64,000 bases of DNA from Williamsia herbipolensis. GTDB taxonomy: Bacteria; Actinomycetota; Actinomycetes; Mycobacteriales; Mycobacteriaceae. Positions 8,366-17,133 of the stretch are shown in pieces. Each line of letters starts with the position of its first letter. Within the stretch, counting starts at the first letter, position 1. The translations under genes and the position numbers were made by a program. The notes under the pieces are model-generated. The model did no database searches and had not been told where the DNA came from. It saw nothing but the letters and a program-made list of their open reading frames with translations. The stretch covers positions 1 through 64,000 of the forward strand of contig NZ_JXYP01000030.1 in the NCBI RefSeq assembly GCF_000964005.1, in the 5' to 3' direction.

Positions 8366-9605
8366 CCACCTCGTCGCCGGTGCGCACCTCGTCGACGTCG
8401 GCGTCGACCATCACCAGACAGTTCGCCTCGGCCAACCCGGCCAACAGATGTGACGACCCGCTCTCCGAGGTGCCGATGACCTGCACGAGGTACTCGCCGG
8501 TCTGCTCGTCGCGCATCAGCTGGCCCCGCAGATATCCCTTGCGGCCCTGCACCGAGGCGATCGGACCGACCGTGCGGGCGCGTATCACCCGGCGCATCGG
8601 TTTGCGCTTGCCGAGCGCGATGCGGACCAGGGGGCGCACCATCACCTCGAACGCCACCAGCGCGCTCACCGGGTTCGACGGCAACAGGAACGTCGGGACC
8701 TCGTCGCGTCCGAGCTGGCCGAACCCCTGCACCGACGCCGGATGCATCGCGATCCGGCCGACGTCGATGTCGCCGAGGGGCCGCAGCGCATCGCGGATGT
8801 TGTCCGACGCGGTTCCGCCGAGCGGGGCGCAGATCACCACGATCTCCGAGCGGATGAGCTGGCCCTCCACCACATCTCGCAGCTGCGATGCCTCGCGGCT
8901 CGCGATGCCGACCCGGTTGACGTCGGCACCGGCGTCGCGGGCGGCGGCGGCCAACGAGTAGCTGTTGACGTCGAAGACCTGTCCTGCGCCGGGGGTCCGG
9001 TCGATGTCGACGAGTTCGCCGCCGACCGAGATCACCGACAGGCGCGGGCGCGGATGCACCAGCACGCGCGTACGGCCCACGGCGGCAAGCAATCCCACCT
9101 GCGCGGCACCGATGATGGTGCCCGCGCGGACGGCGACGTCGCCGGGCTGCACGTCGTCGCCGACCCGACGCACATAGTCGCCGCTCTCGACGGCGTGTCC
9201 GACCTTCACCTTCGACAGGCCACCGTCGGTCCACCGCAACGGCAGCACCGCGTCGGCGAGGGTCGGCAGTGGCGCACCGGTCTCCACGCGCACGGCCTGT
9301 CGGGGCTGCAGCCGGGTGGGGGTGCGGGCACCGGCGGCGACCTCACCGACCACGGGCAACACCACCACGACGTGCTCGCCGGGAGCCTCGGAATCGTCGG
9401 ACGCGACGACCCCCGCCTCGGCCACGTCGACACTGCGCACGGCGTACCCGTCGATGGCCGCCTGATCGAACCCGGGCAACGGGTTCTCGGTGACCACCTC
9501 TTCGGCGCACAACAGACCCTGGGCCTCGGAAATGGCCACACGTACCGGACGCGGCGCCACGGCAGCCGCCGTGACCCGGGTCAATTGATCTTCGACCGAC
9601 CGCAT
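8337..9605 (-). CDS. MoeA/gephyrin-like protein (Glp type) with altered active-site loops
   Basis: A 422-residue protein with the MoeA domain order: N-terminal domain with PLPGFDQAAIDGYAVRS (the usual PxxDxxxxDGYA region), a MogA-like domain starting near PRPRLSVISVGGELVD, and a C-terminal beta domain. Two loops that serve molybdate insertion in ordinary MoeA differ: the GGVSxG-type loop reads ICAPLGGTASDN, and the usual MxPGKP segment reads AMHPASVQGFG. With the GlpR-like gene nearby this matches the corynebacterial Glp protein, a gephyrin relative recruited to cell division. A residual cofactor role cannot be ruled out. GalU lies 90 bp upstream on the same strand. Confidence 0.85.
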   Translation of the reverse strand: MRSVEDQLTRVTAAAVAPRPVRVAISEAQGLLCAEEVVTENPLPGFDQAAIDGYAVRSVDVAEAGVVASDDSEAPGEHVVVVLPVVGEVAAGARTPTRLQPRQAVRVETGAPLPTLADAVLPLRWTDGGLSKVKVGHAVESGDYVRRVGDDVQPGDVAVRAGTIIGAAQVGLLAAVGRTRVLVHPRPRLSVISVGGELVDIDRTPGAGQVFDVNSYSLAAAARDAGADVNRVGIASREASQLRDVVEGQLIRSEIVVICAPLGGTASDNIRDALRPLGDIDVGRIAMHPASVQGFGQLGRDEVPTFLLPSNPVSALVAFEVMVRPLVRIALGKRKPMRRVIRARTVGPIASVQGRKGYLRGQLMRDEQTGEYLVQVIGTSESGSSHLLAGLAEANCLVMVDADVDEVRTGDEVDVAFLAQRG

Positions 9606-9694
9606 CTCGCCTCCTGACGTCGTTTGACGTTAACCGGTCGGAGGCACCAAACCCGTGCGCGACGCGGTGTGGTGGCCGGGTCGGCGGTGATCGG

Positions 9695-10627
9695 TCAGTC
9701 CTGCTGGAGTCGCCATTCGAGGAACTCACGCAGGTCGGGACCGTAGTCGTCGCGGTCGAGTGCGAAGTCGACCGCCGCCTTGAGGTAGCCGCCCGGGTTG
9801 CCCAGGTCGTGTCGGGTGCCGTGGTGGATCACCACGTGCACCGGGTGGCCCTCGGCGATGAGCAGGGCGATCGCGTCGGTGAGCTGCAGTTCGCCGCCGG
9901 CGCCGGGCTCGATGCGCCGCAGCGCGTCGAAGATCGCGCGGTCGAGGATGTAGCGACCCGCCGCCGCGAGGTTGCTCGGGGCGTCGGCCGCGTCGGGCTT
10001 CTCCACCATCCCCTTGAGGCGCATCACGTTCGGGTTGTGGGCGTCGGGGAGCTCCTCGACGTCGAACACGCCGTAGGCGCTGATCTTCTCCGGCGGGACC
10101 TCGATGGCGCACAGCACCGTGCCGCCGCGCCGCGCGCGGGTACGGGCCATCACCTCGAGCACACCACCGGGCAGCACCAGGTCGTCGGGCAGCAGCACCG
10201 CCACGGCGTCCTCGTCGTCGGCGAGCAGCGGCTCGACACAACCCACGGCGTGGCCCAGACCCAGCGGCTTGTCCTGGACGACGGAGGCGACCTCCATCAG
10301 CGACGGTGCGTTGCGGACCTTCGCCAGCATCGCGTTCTTGCCGCGCTTCTCCAGCGTCGACTCGAGCACCAGGTCCTCGACGAAGTGTGCGACGACGCCG
10401 TCTTTCCCGGGCGAGGTCACGATCAGGAGTCGTTGCGCCCCGGCCGATTTGGCCTCCTCGGCGACCAGTTCGATCCCGGGGGTGTCGACCACCGGCAACA
10501 GTTCCTTGGGGACGGTCTTCGTCGCCGGGAGGAACCGTGTGCCGAGCCCGGCGGCGGGCACGATGGCCGTCCGCGGGAGCGGTGGTGTGTTCGGTACCGA
10601 CTCGTACTCGACCCCTTGGGATCCCAT
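9695..10627 (-). CDS. galU: UTP-glucose-1-phosphate uridylyltransferase
   Basis: A 310-residue nucleotidyltransferase that makes UDP-glucose from UTP and glucose-1-phosphate, needed for trehalose, glycans and cell-wall sugars. The N-terminal signature AGLGTRFLPATKTVPKELL is complete, and GLGHAVGC, VLLPDD, GMVEKP and ELQLTDAI follow in the normal order. ATG 10627 has a good ribosome site (GGAAGGGCAGGGA) and leaves a short N-terminal extension before RTAIVPAAG; an open frame extends further upstream but lacks coding character. Divergent from the 5-formyl-THF cyclo-ligase gene, as in M. tuberculosis. Confidence 0.95.
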   Translation of the reverse strand: MGSQGVEYESVPNTPPLPRTAIVPAAGLGTRFLPATKTVPKELLPVVDTPGIELVAEEAKSAGAQRLLIVTSPGKDGVVAHFVEDLVLESTLEKRGKNAMLAKVRNAPSLMEVASVVQDKPLGLGHAVGCVEPLLADDEDAVAVLLPDDLVLPGGVLEVMARTRARRGGTVLCAIEVPPEKISAYGVFDVEELPDAHNPNVMRLKGMVEKPDAADAPSNLAAAGRYILDRAIFDALRRIEPGAGGELQLTDAIALLIAEGHPVHVVIHHGTRHDLGNPGGYLKAAVDFALDRDDYGPDLREFLEWRLQQD

Positions 10628-10832
10628 TCCCTGCCCTTCCGTCGCGCGTGAACGCGTCCGCTTCGTCGTACCCGTGGCTCGTGCCCGTGTGGCGTGCACG
10701 CAACCGTATGTTCCCGAACTGACGACCTACTGTGAATCTAACGGGTGGATGATGAACGTGAGGGGTGGAACCCATGGGCGGTGCGGTTGTTCACATGATC
10801 GGGTGGTCGGACATCGTGCGGGTACCGAGCCG

Positions 10833-11471
10833 GTGACCGACACCGTCGCCGATGCCAAGAGGGCCCTGCGCAGCAGGTTGGTGACCGCGCGCACCGAGCG
10901 CGACCCCGACGTGCGCGCCGCCGACGGCGAGGCGCTCGCGCGGTGGCTCGACGCGACGCCGGTGCCGCTTCATACCGGCGACACCGTGGGCGCCTACGTC
11001 TCGATCGGTACCGAACCCGACACCTCCGCCCTGCTGTCAGCGCTGGCCGATCGGGGGCTTCGCGTACTGGTGCCCGTGACCGCCGACGGCCCGGCGACCG
11101 CGCTGACCTGGGCGCAGTACACCAGCCGTGCGGATCTCGCGCCGGGTCGGTTCGGCCTGCGCGAGCCCACCGGCGAGCGCCTCTCGGCCGATGCGATCGA
11201 CACGGCAACGCTGGTCTTCGTGCCCGCGCTGGCCGTCGACCGGGCGGGGACGCGGCTCGGTCGGGGCGCGGGGTACTACGACCGATCGCTGACGACCACG
11301 ACCGCGGAGCTCGTCGCCGTGGTCCACGACGCCGAACTCCTCGCGGAGGTGCCCGGCGACGGTCACGACGTCCCGATGGGGTGGGCGCTGACGCCGCACG
11401 CGGGCTTCACCCGTCTGACCCGCCCCGGCGCAGTTGGCACTCAAGCGCGGCGAGTGCCAGACCAGCGCTAG
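10833..11471 (+). CDS. 5-formyltetrahydrofolate cyclo-ligase
   Basis: About 212 residues. The N-terminus has AKRALRSRLVTAR, and the C-terminal half carries FVPALAVDRAGTRLGRGAGYYDRSL, the phosphate and folate binding signature of the family. The enzyme converts 5-formyl-THF to 5,10-methenyl-THF using ATP. GTG 10833 gives a family-like start (VTDTVADAKRALR), although the ribosome site is weak and upstream in-frame starts exist. It is divergent from galU with about 205 bp between starts and is followed by the FmdB-like gene, the same neighbourhood as Rv0992c-Rv0993. Confidence 0.9.
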   Translation: MTDTVADAKRALRSRLVTARTERDPDVRAADGEALARWLDATPVPLHTGDTVGAYVSIGTEPDTSALLSALADRGLRVLVPVTADGPATALTWAQYTSRADLAPGRFGLREPTGERLSADAIDTATLVFVPALAVDRAGTRLGRGAGYYDRSLTTTTAELVAVVHDAELLAEVPGDGHDVPMGWALTPHAGFTRLTRPGAVGTQARRVPDQR

Positions 11472-11545
11472 AATGAGGGCCGGCTCGCGGCGCGAGCACC
11501 CACGCTCTCGAACTCGTTCGACTATCTCACCCTCGGAGGTACCCG

Positions 11546-11917
11546 GTGCCGACCTACTCGTACGCCTGCACGCAGTGCGACAACAAATTCGACATCGTCC
11601 AGTCGTTCACCGACGACTCACTCACCGAGTGCCCCGTGTGCGGCGGCCGGCTGCGCAAGCTGTTCAACTCGGTCGGCATCGTGTTCAAGGGCAGCGGTTT
11701 CTACCGCACCGACAGTCGATCGGGATCGACCGCGTCGGAGAGCGCGAGCAGCGACTCCTCGAGCTCGGATTCCTCGAAGTCCGATACGTCGAGCACGAAG
11801 GACACCAAGAAGGACTCGAGCTCCACGCCGTCGACCAGCACGTCGGGCGGTTCGGGGTCGAGCAGCTCCGGTTCGGGCAAGGGCTCGGACTCGACCTCCT
11901 CGGCCGCCGCGTCCTGA
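11546..11917 (+). CDS. FmdB family zinc-ribbon protein with serine-rich tail
   Basis: A 123-residue protein. The first 50 residues form the FmdB putative regulatory zinc ribbon: PTYSYACTQCDNKFD and CPVCGGRL supply two Cys pairs (C9/C12 and C30/C33), followed by FKGSGFYRTD. From about residue 55 the chain is almost wholly Ser, Thr, Asp, Lys and Gly and is probably disordered. GTG 11546 follows CTCGGAGGTACCCG, a strong ribosome site. FmdB proteins were named from a formamidase cluster, but their role in actinobacteria is unknown. Confidence 0.9.
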   Translation: MPTYSYACTQCDNKFDIVQSFTDDSLTECPVCGGRLRKLFNSVGIVFKGSGFYRTDSRSGSTASESASSDSSSSDSSKSDTSSTKDTKKDSSSTPSTSTSGGSGSSSSGSGKGSDSTSSAAAS

Positions 11918-11998
11918 TCGGTCCACAGGTACGGGCGCTCCCCAGGGGGTGACCGCACCGGGTCGCCGCGGGCGGCCCGCGGACATAGCGTCGCCGCC

Positions 11999-12685
11999 AT
12001 GGCCGACCGCACCCGTCTGTCCCCCACCCTCAACGACCGCCTGCGTACCGCCGTGCGGCCCGGATGGATCCGCACGCTGGCCGTACGCCGTGTCGCGGCG
12101 ATCGTGCTGCTCACCGCGTCGATCGTGATGGCCGTGGTGGCCCACCGGGGCGAGCAGCTCTCGACGGTGTTGGTCGCCGCGCACGATCTCACCCCCGGCT
12201 CGATCCTGGTGGCCGGCGACCTCGTGGACGCGCAGGTAGCTCCGGGATCGGTCCCCGACGGCGCCCTGCGGATGGACCGTGACGGCGTCGGCCGCACGGT
12301 CACGGGCCCGGTACGCGGCGGGGAGATCCTCACCGACTGGCGACTGCTGTCGGCGAGACTGCCCGCACAACTCGTCGGCGACCCCGACGCACGCCTGGTG
12401 CCCATCCGCCTCGCCGACGACGCCGTCATCGATCTGCTGCGCTCCGGCGACGTGGTCGACGTCCTCACCGAATCGGCGGACACCGACGCGCCCGGCCAGG
12501 GACGAGGCGGGCCGGCCGAAGGCCGCGTACTGGTGCGGGGTGCGGTGGTGGCGGTGGTGCCCGCGCACGACTCCCGCGATCGTGGGGGTCGGGCACCGGT
12601 GGTGATGCTGGCGATGCCCGAACGCGACGCCCACGCCGTCGCGGGCACCGCCCTGGCGGCGCCGGTGACCGTCGTTTTCCACTGA
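11999..12685 (+). CDS. SAF-domain membrane-anchored protein (CpaB/RcpC-like)
   Basis: A 228-residue protein with a cytosolic basic N-terminus, one transmembrane helix at about residues 33-49 (AAIVLLTASIVMAVVA), and an extracytoplasmic SAF domain beginning at TVLVAAHDLTPGSILVAGDL. The C-terminal part (LVPIRLADDAVIDLLRSGDVVDVL) is like RcpC/CpaB pilus-assembly proteins. No other pilus gene is in view, so the pilus link is weak; the gene is in the same position as Rv0990c-type neighbours next to mscL and fmdB. Confidence 0.75.
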   Translation: MADRTRLSPTLNDRLRTAVRPGWIRTLAVRRVAAIVLLTASIVMAVVAHRGEQLSTVLVAAHDLTPGSILVAGDLVDAQVAPGSVPDGALRMDRDGVGRTVTGPVRGGEILTDWRLLSARLPAQLVGDPDARLVPIRLADDAVIDLLRSGDVVDVLTESADTDAPGQGRGGPAEGRVLVRGAVVAVVPAHDSRDRGGRAPVVMLAMPERDAHAVAGTALAAPVTVVFH

Positions 12686-12740
12686 TCGTCTCCGCACATC
12701 CGCACGAGTGCGGGGTCGGGTGGCTACGATTTGCCCACAC

Positions 12741-12769
12741 GCGATGTGACCGGGGCAAGATCACATCGC
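12741..12769. promoter_or_regulatory. Perfect inverted repeat upstream of mscL
   Basis: GCGATGTGA-N11-TCACATCGC lies 25 bp before the mscL start codon. The inner halves are TGTGA and TCACA, but the 11-base spacing is too long for a CRP/GlxR site, which needs 6. It may be an operator for another dimeric regulator or a 9 bp hairpin in the mRNA leader that touches the ribosome-binding region. Confidence 0.5.
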
Positions 12770-12793
12770 ACACCGGAGCGAGGAGACATCGAC

Positions 12794-13219
12794 ATGGTCA
12801 AGGGTTTCAAGGAATTCCTGTTGCGCGGCAACGTGATCGATCTGGCGGTCGCGGTCGTCGTCGGCGCGGCGTTCAGCGCGATCGTCAAGGCGTTCACCGA
12901 CAGCATCATCCAGCCGCTCATCAACTCGGTCGGGGGCACCGACCAGGCCCAGGGCCTGGGCTTCCTGATCCGCAACGGGCAGGAGAACACCTTCGTCGAC
13001 TTCGGCACCCTCATCACCGCTGCGCTGAACTTCATCATCATCGCCGCGGTCGTCTATTTCGTGATCGTGATGCCGTTCGAGAAGCTGAAGGCGTTGCGCG
13101 CCAAGCAGGGCGACGATGCCGCTGCTCTCACCGAGGCCGAACTGCTCACCGAGATCCGCGATCTGATCGCCCAGCAGGGTTCCGGCACCACCTCGCCGCC
13201 GCCCAAGCACGAGCAGTAG
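12794..13219 (+). CDS. mscL: Large-conductance mechanosensitive channel
   Basis: A 141-residue membrane protein that opens under membrane tension and releases solutes during hypo-osmotic shock. The N-terminal amphipathic helix and TM1 (MVKGFKEFLLRGNVIDLAVA, then VVGAAFSAIVKAF) are the MscL signature; TM2 is AALNFIIIAAVVYFVIVMPFEK. A charged C-terminal helix (LTEIRDLIAQQ) forms the cytoplasmic bundle. ATG 12794 has GAGGAGAC just upstream. Length is close to mycobacterial MscL (about 150). Confidence 0.96.
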   Translation: MVKGFKEFLLRGNVIDLAVAVVVGAAFSAIVKAFTDSIIQPLINSVGGTDQAQGLGFLIRNGQENTFVDFGTLITAALNFIIIAAVVYFVIVMPFEKLKALRAKQGDDAAALTEAELLTEIRDLIAQQGSGTTSPPPKHEQ

Positions 13220-13249
13220 GGCCCGAGCACGAGCGCTGATCACGGCCGA

Positions 13250-14857
13250 TCAATGCGAGACGGGCTTCTCGACGCCGACGCCGGTCAACGAGCGCACCTC
13301 CATCTCGGCCTGGCGAGCGGCGTTCTCGCGTCGACGGCCACCGACGTAGGTACCGATCACGGCGAGCAGGAAGCCGGCCGGGATGGACACGATGCCCGGG
13401 TTCGACATCGGGAAGAGGTCGAAGTTCGCGTCGGGGAACATCGACGTCGGCTTACCGGAGACCGCAGGCGAGATCACGATGAGTCCGATGCAGGTGATCA
13501 GACCGCCGTAGATGCTGAACAGCGCCCCGGTGGTGTTGAAACGCTTCCAGAAGAGCGAGAACAGCAGTGTCGGCAGGTTGGCCGACGCGGCGACGGCGAA
13601 CGCCAGTGCCACGAGGAACGCAATGTTCTGACCCATCGCGAGGATGCCGAGGACGATGGCGACGACACCGATCACCACCACCGTGATCCGCGAGACACGC
13701 ACCTGCTGCTCCTCGGTGGCCGTGCCACGCTTGATGACGCTGGCGTAGATGTCGTGGGCGAACGACGCCGACGCGGTGATGGCGAGTCCGGCGACGACGG
13801 CGAGGATGGTCGCGAAGGCGACCGCCGAGATCACCGCCAGGAAGATGGTCCCGCCGAGTTCGAACGCCAACAGCGGCGCCGCGGCGTTCTCCTTGCCCGG
13901 GGCGGCCTGGATGACGTCGGGTCCGACCATGCGGGCGGCACCGTAGCCGAGGACCAGCGTGAACAGGTAGAACGCACCGATCAGACCGATGGCCCAGGTG
14001 ACCGAGCGTCGGGCCTCCTTGGCCGTGGGCACGGTGTAGAAGCGCATCAGCACATGGGGAAGTCCGGCGGTGCCCAGCACGAGGGCGATGCCGAGCGAGA
14101 TGAAGTCGAGCCGCGACATCGCGCTGATGCCGTACTTGGCGCCCGGCGCGAGGATGTCCTTGCTCGAGTTGGCCTGCGCGTCGGCGAGCAGAGTCGAGAA
14201 GTTGCCCTTCACCGCGACGAGCACGAGAACGAACATGATGCCGGCACCGAGGATGAGCAGGACGGCCTTGACCATCTGCACGTAGGTGGTGCCCTTCATG
14301 CCGCCGATGAGCACGTAGGCGATCATCAGCAGTCCGACGACCGCGACCACGACGCCCTGCCCGAACTTGCCGTCGATGTTGAGGAGCAGCGACACGAGTC
14401 CGCCGGCACCGGCCATCTGCGCGAGCAGATAGAACAGCGACACGGCCAGGGTCGACAGCGCGGCGGCCATGCGCACCGGCCGCTCGGACAGACGGAAGCT
14501 CAACACGTCGGCCATGGTGAAGCGGCCGGTGTTGCGCAACAGTTCGGCGACGAGCAGCAGGGCGACCAGCCAGGCGACGAGGAAGCCGATGGAGTAGAGG
14601 AAACCGTCGTAGCCGTACACCGCGATGGCGCCGGCGATGCCGAGGAACGATGCGGCCGAGAGGTAGTCGCCGGCGATCGCGAACCCGTTCTGCGGCCCCG
14701 AGAACTGCCCGCCCCCGGTGTAGAAGTCCGAGGCCTTCTTCGTGGTGCGGCTCGCGCGGATCACGATGGTCATCGTGACCACCACGAACGCGACGAAGAT
14801 GGCGATGTTCAGCGCGGGGTTGCCGACCGATGCGCCCGCTGCGGCGAGAGTGCTCAT
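13250..14857 (-). CDS. Sodium/solute symporter, ActP/MctC-like monocarboxylate transporter
   Basis: A 535-residue SSS-family transporter with about 13 transmembrane helices. Blocks typical of acetate/pyruvate permeases are present: ASDFYTGGGQFSGPQNGFAIAGDYLSAASFLG, LIGGMKGTTYVQMVKA, LGTAGLPHVLMRFYTVP and ASASFAHDIYA (each quoted in part). It should take up acetate, propionate or pyruvate with sodium or protons. Its start overlaps the DUF485 stop by 4 bp. The closest characterised analogues are E. coli ActP and C. glutamicum MctC; the exact substrate is not decided by sequence. Confidence 0.88.
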   Translation of the reverse strand: MSTLAAAGASVGNPALNIAIFVAFVVVTMTIVIRASRTTKKASDFYTGGGQFSGPQNGFAIAGDYLSAASFLGIAGAIAVYGYDGFLYSIGFLVAWLVALLLVAELLRNTGRFTMADVLSFRLSERPVRMAAALSTLAVSLFYLLAQMAGAGGLVSLLLNIDGKFGQGVVVAVVGLLMIAYVLIGGMKGTTYVQMVKAVLLILGAGIMFVLVLVAVKGNFSTLLADAQANSSKDILAPGAKYGISAMSRLDFISLGIALVLGTAGLPHVLMRFYTVPTAKEARRSVTWAIGLIGAFYLFTLVLGYGAARMVGPDVIQAAPGKENAAAPLLAFELGGTIFLAVISAVAFATILAVVAGLAITASASFAHDIYASVIKRGTATEEQQVRVSRITVVVIGVVAIVLGILAMGQNIAFLVALAFAVAASANLPTLLFSLFWKRFNTTGALFSIYGGLITCIGLIVISPAVSGKPTSMFPDANFDLFPMSNPGIVSIPAGFLLAVIGTYVGGRRRENAARQAEMEVRSLTGVGVEKPVSH

Positions 14858-15228
14858 GCGGCAGGTCCTTCCAGCTCGTCACGGATGGCCGCGGCCCGCG
14901 GGTCGAGCTCGCGGTTGGCGAAGCGCACGTAGATCGCGGTGATCACGAACGTCGACACGAACTGCCCGAGGCCTAGGATGATGCCGAGGTTGACGTTGCC
15001 GAACACCTTGGTGGCCATGAAGTCCGCGGCGTACGTCGCCAGCAGCACGTAGACCGCGTACCAGGCGAGGAAGAACCCGGTGATCGGGAAGACGAACGTG
15101 CGCAGACGCCGCCGCAGCTCCTGGAACTCGGGGGTGGCCTGCATGTCGACGAAGGCCTGCGCGTCCGGGGTGCGCCGCGGCGCACCCTGGGCGTCGGACC
15201 CGTGGGGTTCGAGATCTGCTGCTGTCAT
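14854..15228 (-). CDS. DUF485 family membrane protein (YjcH-like)
   Basis: A 124-residue protein with two transmembrane helices (FPITGFFLAWYAVYVLLATY and LGIILGLGQFVSTFVITAIY) preceded by FQELRRRLRTFVFP, the DUF485 pattern. In E. coli the relative YjcH is encoded with ActP, and the same pairing is seen here with a 4 bp overlap. It is presumed to assist the symporter; no activity has been shown for the family. A CRP-like box sits about 40 bp upstream. Confidence 0.88.
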   Translation of the reverse strand: MTAADLEPHGSDAQGAPRRTPDAQAFVDMQATPEFQELRRRLRTFVFPITGFFLAWYAVYVLLATYAADFMATKVFGNVNLGIILGLGQFVSTFVITAIYVRFANRELDPRAAAIRDELEGPAA

Positions 15229-15266
15229 GCGCAGACGGTAGCGAGACCCAGGTCACATCCGTGGGC

Positions 15267-15282
15267 TGTGGGCACGGTCACA
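15267..15282. promoter_or_regulatory. CRP/GlxR-like binding site before the DUF485-actP operon
   Basis: TGTGG-N6-TCACA (on the opposite strand TGTGA-N6-CCACA) differs by one base from the CRP/GlxR consensus TGTGA-N6-TCACA. It is centred about 46 bp upstream of the DUF485 start codon. Acetate uptake under cAMP-type control is common in corynebacteria, so the match is reasonable, but a single box is weak evidence. Confidence 0.5.
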
Positions 15283-15341
15283 CGGCGAGGGGTCAGGCTG
15301 TGCGACGAACGGTCGCCCGGGCGCGACGAACGGCGGTTCGG

Positions 15342-17129
15342 TCACCCCTCGCCCGGCGACCCGTCACGCAGTCCGATCTCACGGTCGCGGCCGACTCCGA
15401 GTCGTTCGGGGGCGTGCAATCGGGTGAAGATGCGACCGACATCGGCGGGGATGCGGGTCGGCGTTGCACGGGACACCACGATCATGGTGGCGAACGCGAG
15501 TGGGACGCTCAGCGCCGCGGGGTACCCCGCCAGCACCGACGGCCACCCGCCGGCCACAGTGTCGTCGAATCCGCCGAACGTGGTGGCGACGACGGCCGCG
15601 CCGGCCACCGACGCACCGACGAGGAGCCCGCTCACCGCCCCGACCGCGGTGAGTCCGCGCCACCAGATGCCCAGCACCAGAAGTGGGCAGAGGGTCGATG
15701 CCGCGACGGCGAACACCAGACCGACCGTGCGCGACAGGTCGACCGACGTGACGCCGACGGCCATCAGTACCGGGACCACCCCGGCCACGACCGACGCGAC
15801 ACGGAAGTCGCGCACACGACCGCCCAACACGTCGGTGCTCACCACCCCCGCGACGCTGACGAGCAGACCCGACGACGTCGCGAGGAACGCCGCGATGGCG
15901 CCCGCGGCGACGAGCGCCGCGAGCAGCTGACCGCCGATCCCCGACAGCACCGATCCCGGCAGCAGCAGCACCGCGGCGTCTGAGGTGCCGGTGATGAGCA
16001 GTTGCGGGACGTAGAGTCGCGCGAACGCGCCGAGCACCGTCGGGAACAGGTAGAACGCCGCGAGCAGACCGACGACCGCCATCGAGGTCGCCCGCGCCGA
16101 GCGGCCGTCGCGGTTGGTGTAGAACCGCACCAGCACATGCGGTAAACCCATGGTGCCCAGGAAGATCCCGATGATGAGCGAGTACACCTGGAACAGCGGA
16201 TGTGGTCCGCCGAACCCCCAGCCCGGCCGCATCCAGTCATCGTGGGTGGTGGGCGCACCGGCCACCACCGGGACCGGCGATCCGGCGGCGAGATCGAGCG
16301 AGGTACCCGCCGACACCTCGTGTTCGCCGGGCTGCAGACGCAGCGGCCCGGCGACCTCGGCGCCGTCGATGCGGCCGTCGGCGTCGAGCAACAGGGGCGT
16401 CGAGACGCTGACGCGGACGTCGGTGGTGACGTCGACCGTGGTCGCCGTGGTCACCACCGGCGGCGCCGCGGAGCCCAGATCTCCCGGTCGTCGGTCGTCG
16501 GCGTAGAAGTGGATCGCGAGCACCAGTGCCGGGATCGCGATGGCGGTCATCTTGAGCCAGTACTGGAACGCCTGCACGAAGGTGATAGAGCGCATGCCGC
16601 CACCGACGACGTTCGCGATGACGATGAGCCCGACCACGGTCGCCCCGATCCACGGCGGCACCCCGAGCAGGATGTCGAGGGTGAGGCCGGCGCCCTGCAG
16701 CTGCGGCACGAGGTAGAGCACACAGATCAACACCACCGACGCCGTGGCGACCGAGCGCAGCCGTCGTGAACCGAGTCGGAACTCGGCGAAGTCGGGGACG
16801 GTGTAAGCACCGGAACGGCGCAGGGGCGCCGCGACGAACAGGAGCAGACCGACGTAGCCCGCGGTGAATCCCACGGGATACCACAGCGCGTCGGCGCCGT
16901 ACTTGGCGATCAGGCCCGCCACACCGAGAAACGATGCCGCCGAGAGGTATTCACCCGAGATGGCCGCGGCGTTCCACCGTGACCCGACGCTGCGGGAGGC
17001 GACCAGGAAGTCGCTGGTGGTCCGGGCGAGGCGCACGCCGTAGGCGCCGATGGCGACGGTCGCCACGGCGGCGGCGATCAGCGCGATCGCCGTCGCGACC
17101 GGGACGGTGTGTCCGGCGATGGTGGTCAT
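15342..17129 (-). CDS. Second sodium/solute symporter family transporter
   Basis: A 595-residue SSS transporter, from ATG 17129 (MTTIAGHTVPVA), preceded by TGAGGAG. Shared blocks with the ActP-like protein are ISGEYLSAASFLGVAGLIAKYG, GGGMRSITFVQAFQYWLK and LGTMGLPHVLVRFYTN (in part). An insertion of about 100 residues rich in V, T and D (near residues 235-335) sits between helices and is probably an extracytoplasmic loop with beta structure; this is absent from ActP. The stop of the small upstream membrane protein lies 4 bp before its start, so the pair is coupled. Substrate is probably a short carboxylate. Confidence 0.85.
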   Translation of the reverse strand: MTTIAGHTVPVATAIALIAAAVATVAIGAYGVRLARTTSDFLVASRSVGSRWNAAAISGEYLSAASFLGVAGLIAKYGADALWYPVGFTAGYVGLLLFVAAPLRRSGAYTVPDFAEFRLGSRRLRSVATASVVLICVLYLVPQLQGAGLTLDILLGVPPWIGATVVGLIVIANVVGGGMRSITFVQAFQYWLKMTAIAIPALVLAIHFYADDRRPGDLGSAAPPVVTTATTVDVTTDVRVSVSTPLLLDADGRIDGAEVAGPLRLQPGEHEVSAGTSLDLAAGSPVPVVAGAPTTHDDWMRPGWGFGGPHPLFQVYSLIIGIFLGTMGLPHVLVRFYTNRDGRSARATSMAVVGLLAAFYLFPTVLGAFARLYVPQLLITGTSDAAVLLLPGSVLSGIGGQLLAALVAAGAIAAFLATSSGLLVSVAGVVSTDVLGGRVRDFRVASVVAGVVPVLMAVGVTSVDLSRTVGLVFAVAASTLCPLLVLGIWWRGLTAVGAVSGLLVGASVAGAAVVATTFGGFDDTVAGGWPSVLAGYPAALSVPLAFATMIVVSRATPTRIPADVGRIFTRLHAPERLGVGRDREIGLRDGSPGEG

Positions 17130-17133
17130 CTCC

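Noticed and set aside
12745-12765. CRP/GlxR site before mscL
   Set aside because: The half-sites match but the gap of 11 bases is incompatible with the 6-base spacing of that family.
13253-14932. A 559-residue open frame on the + strand opposite the ActP-like gene
   Set aside because: It is the antisense of a clear transporter in GC-rich DNA, is made of Arg, Glu, Gly and His without any domain, and has no ribosome site.
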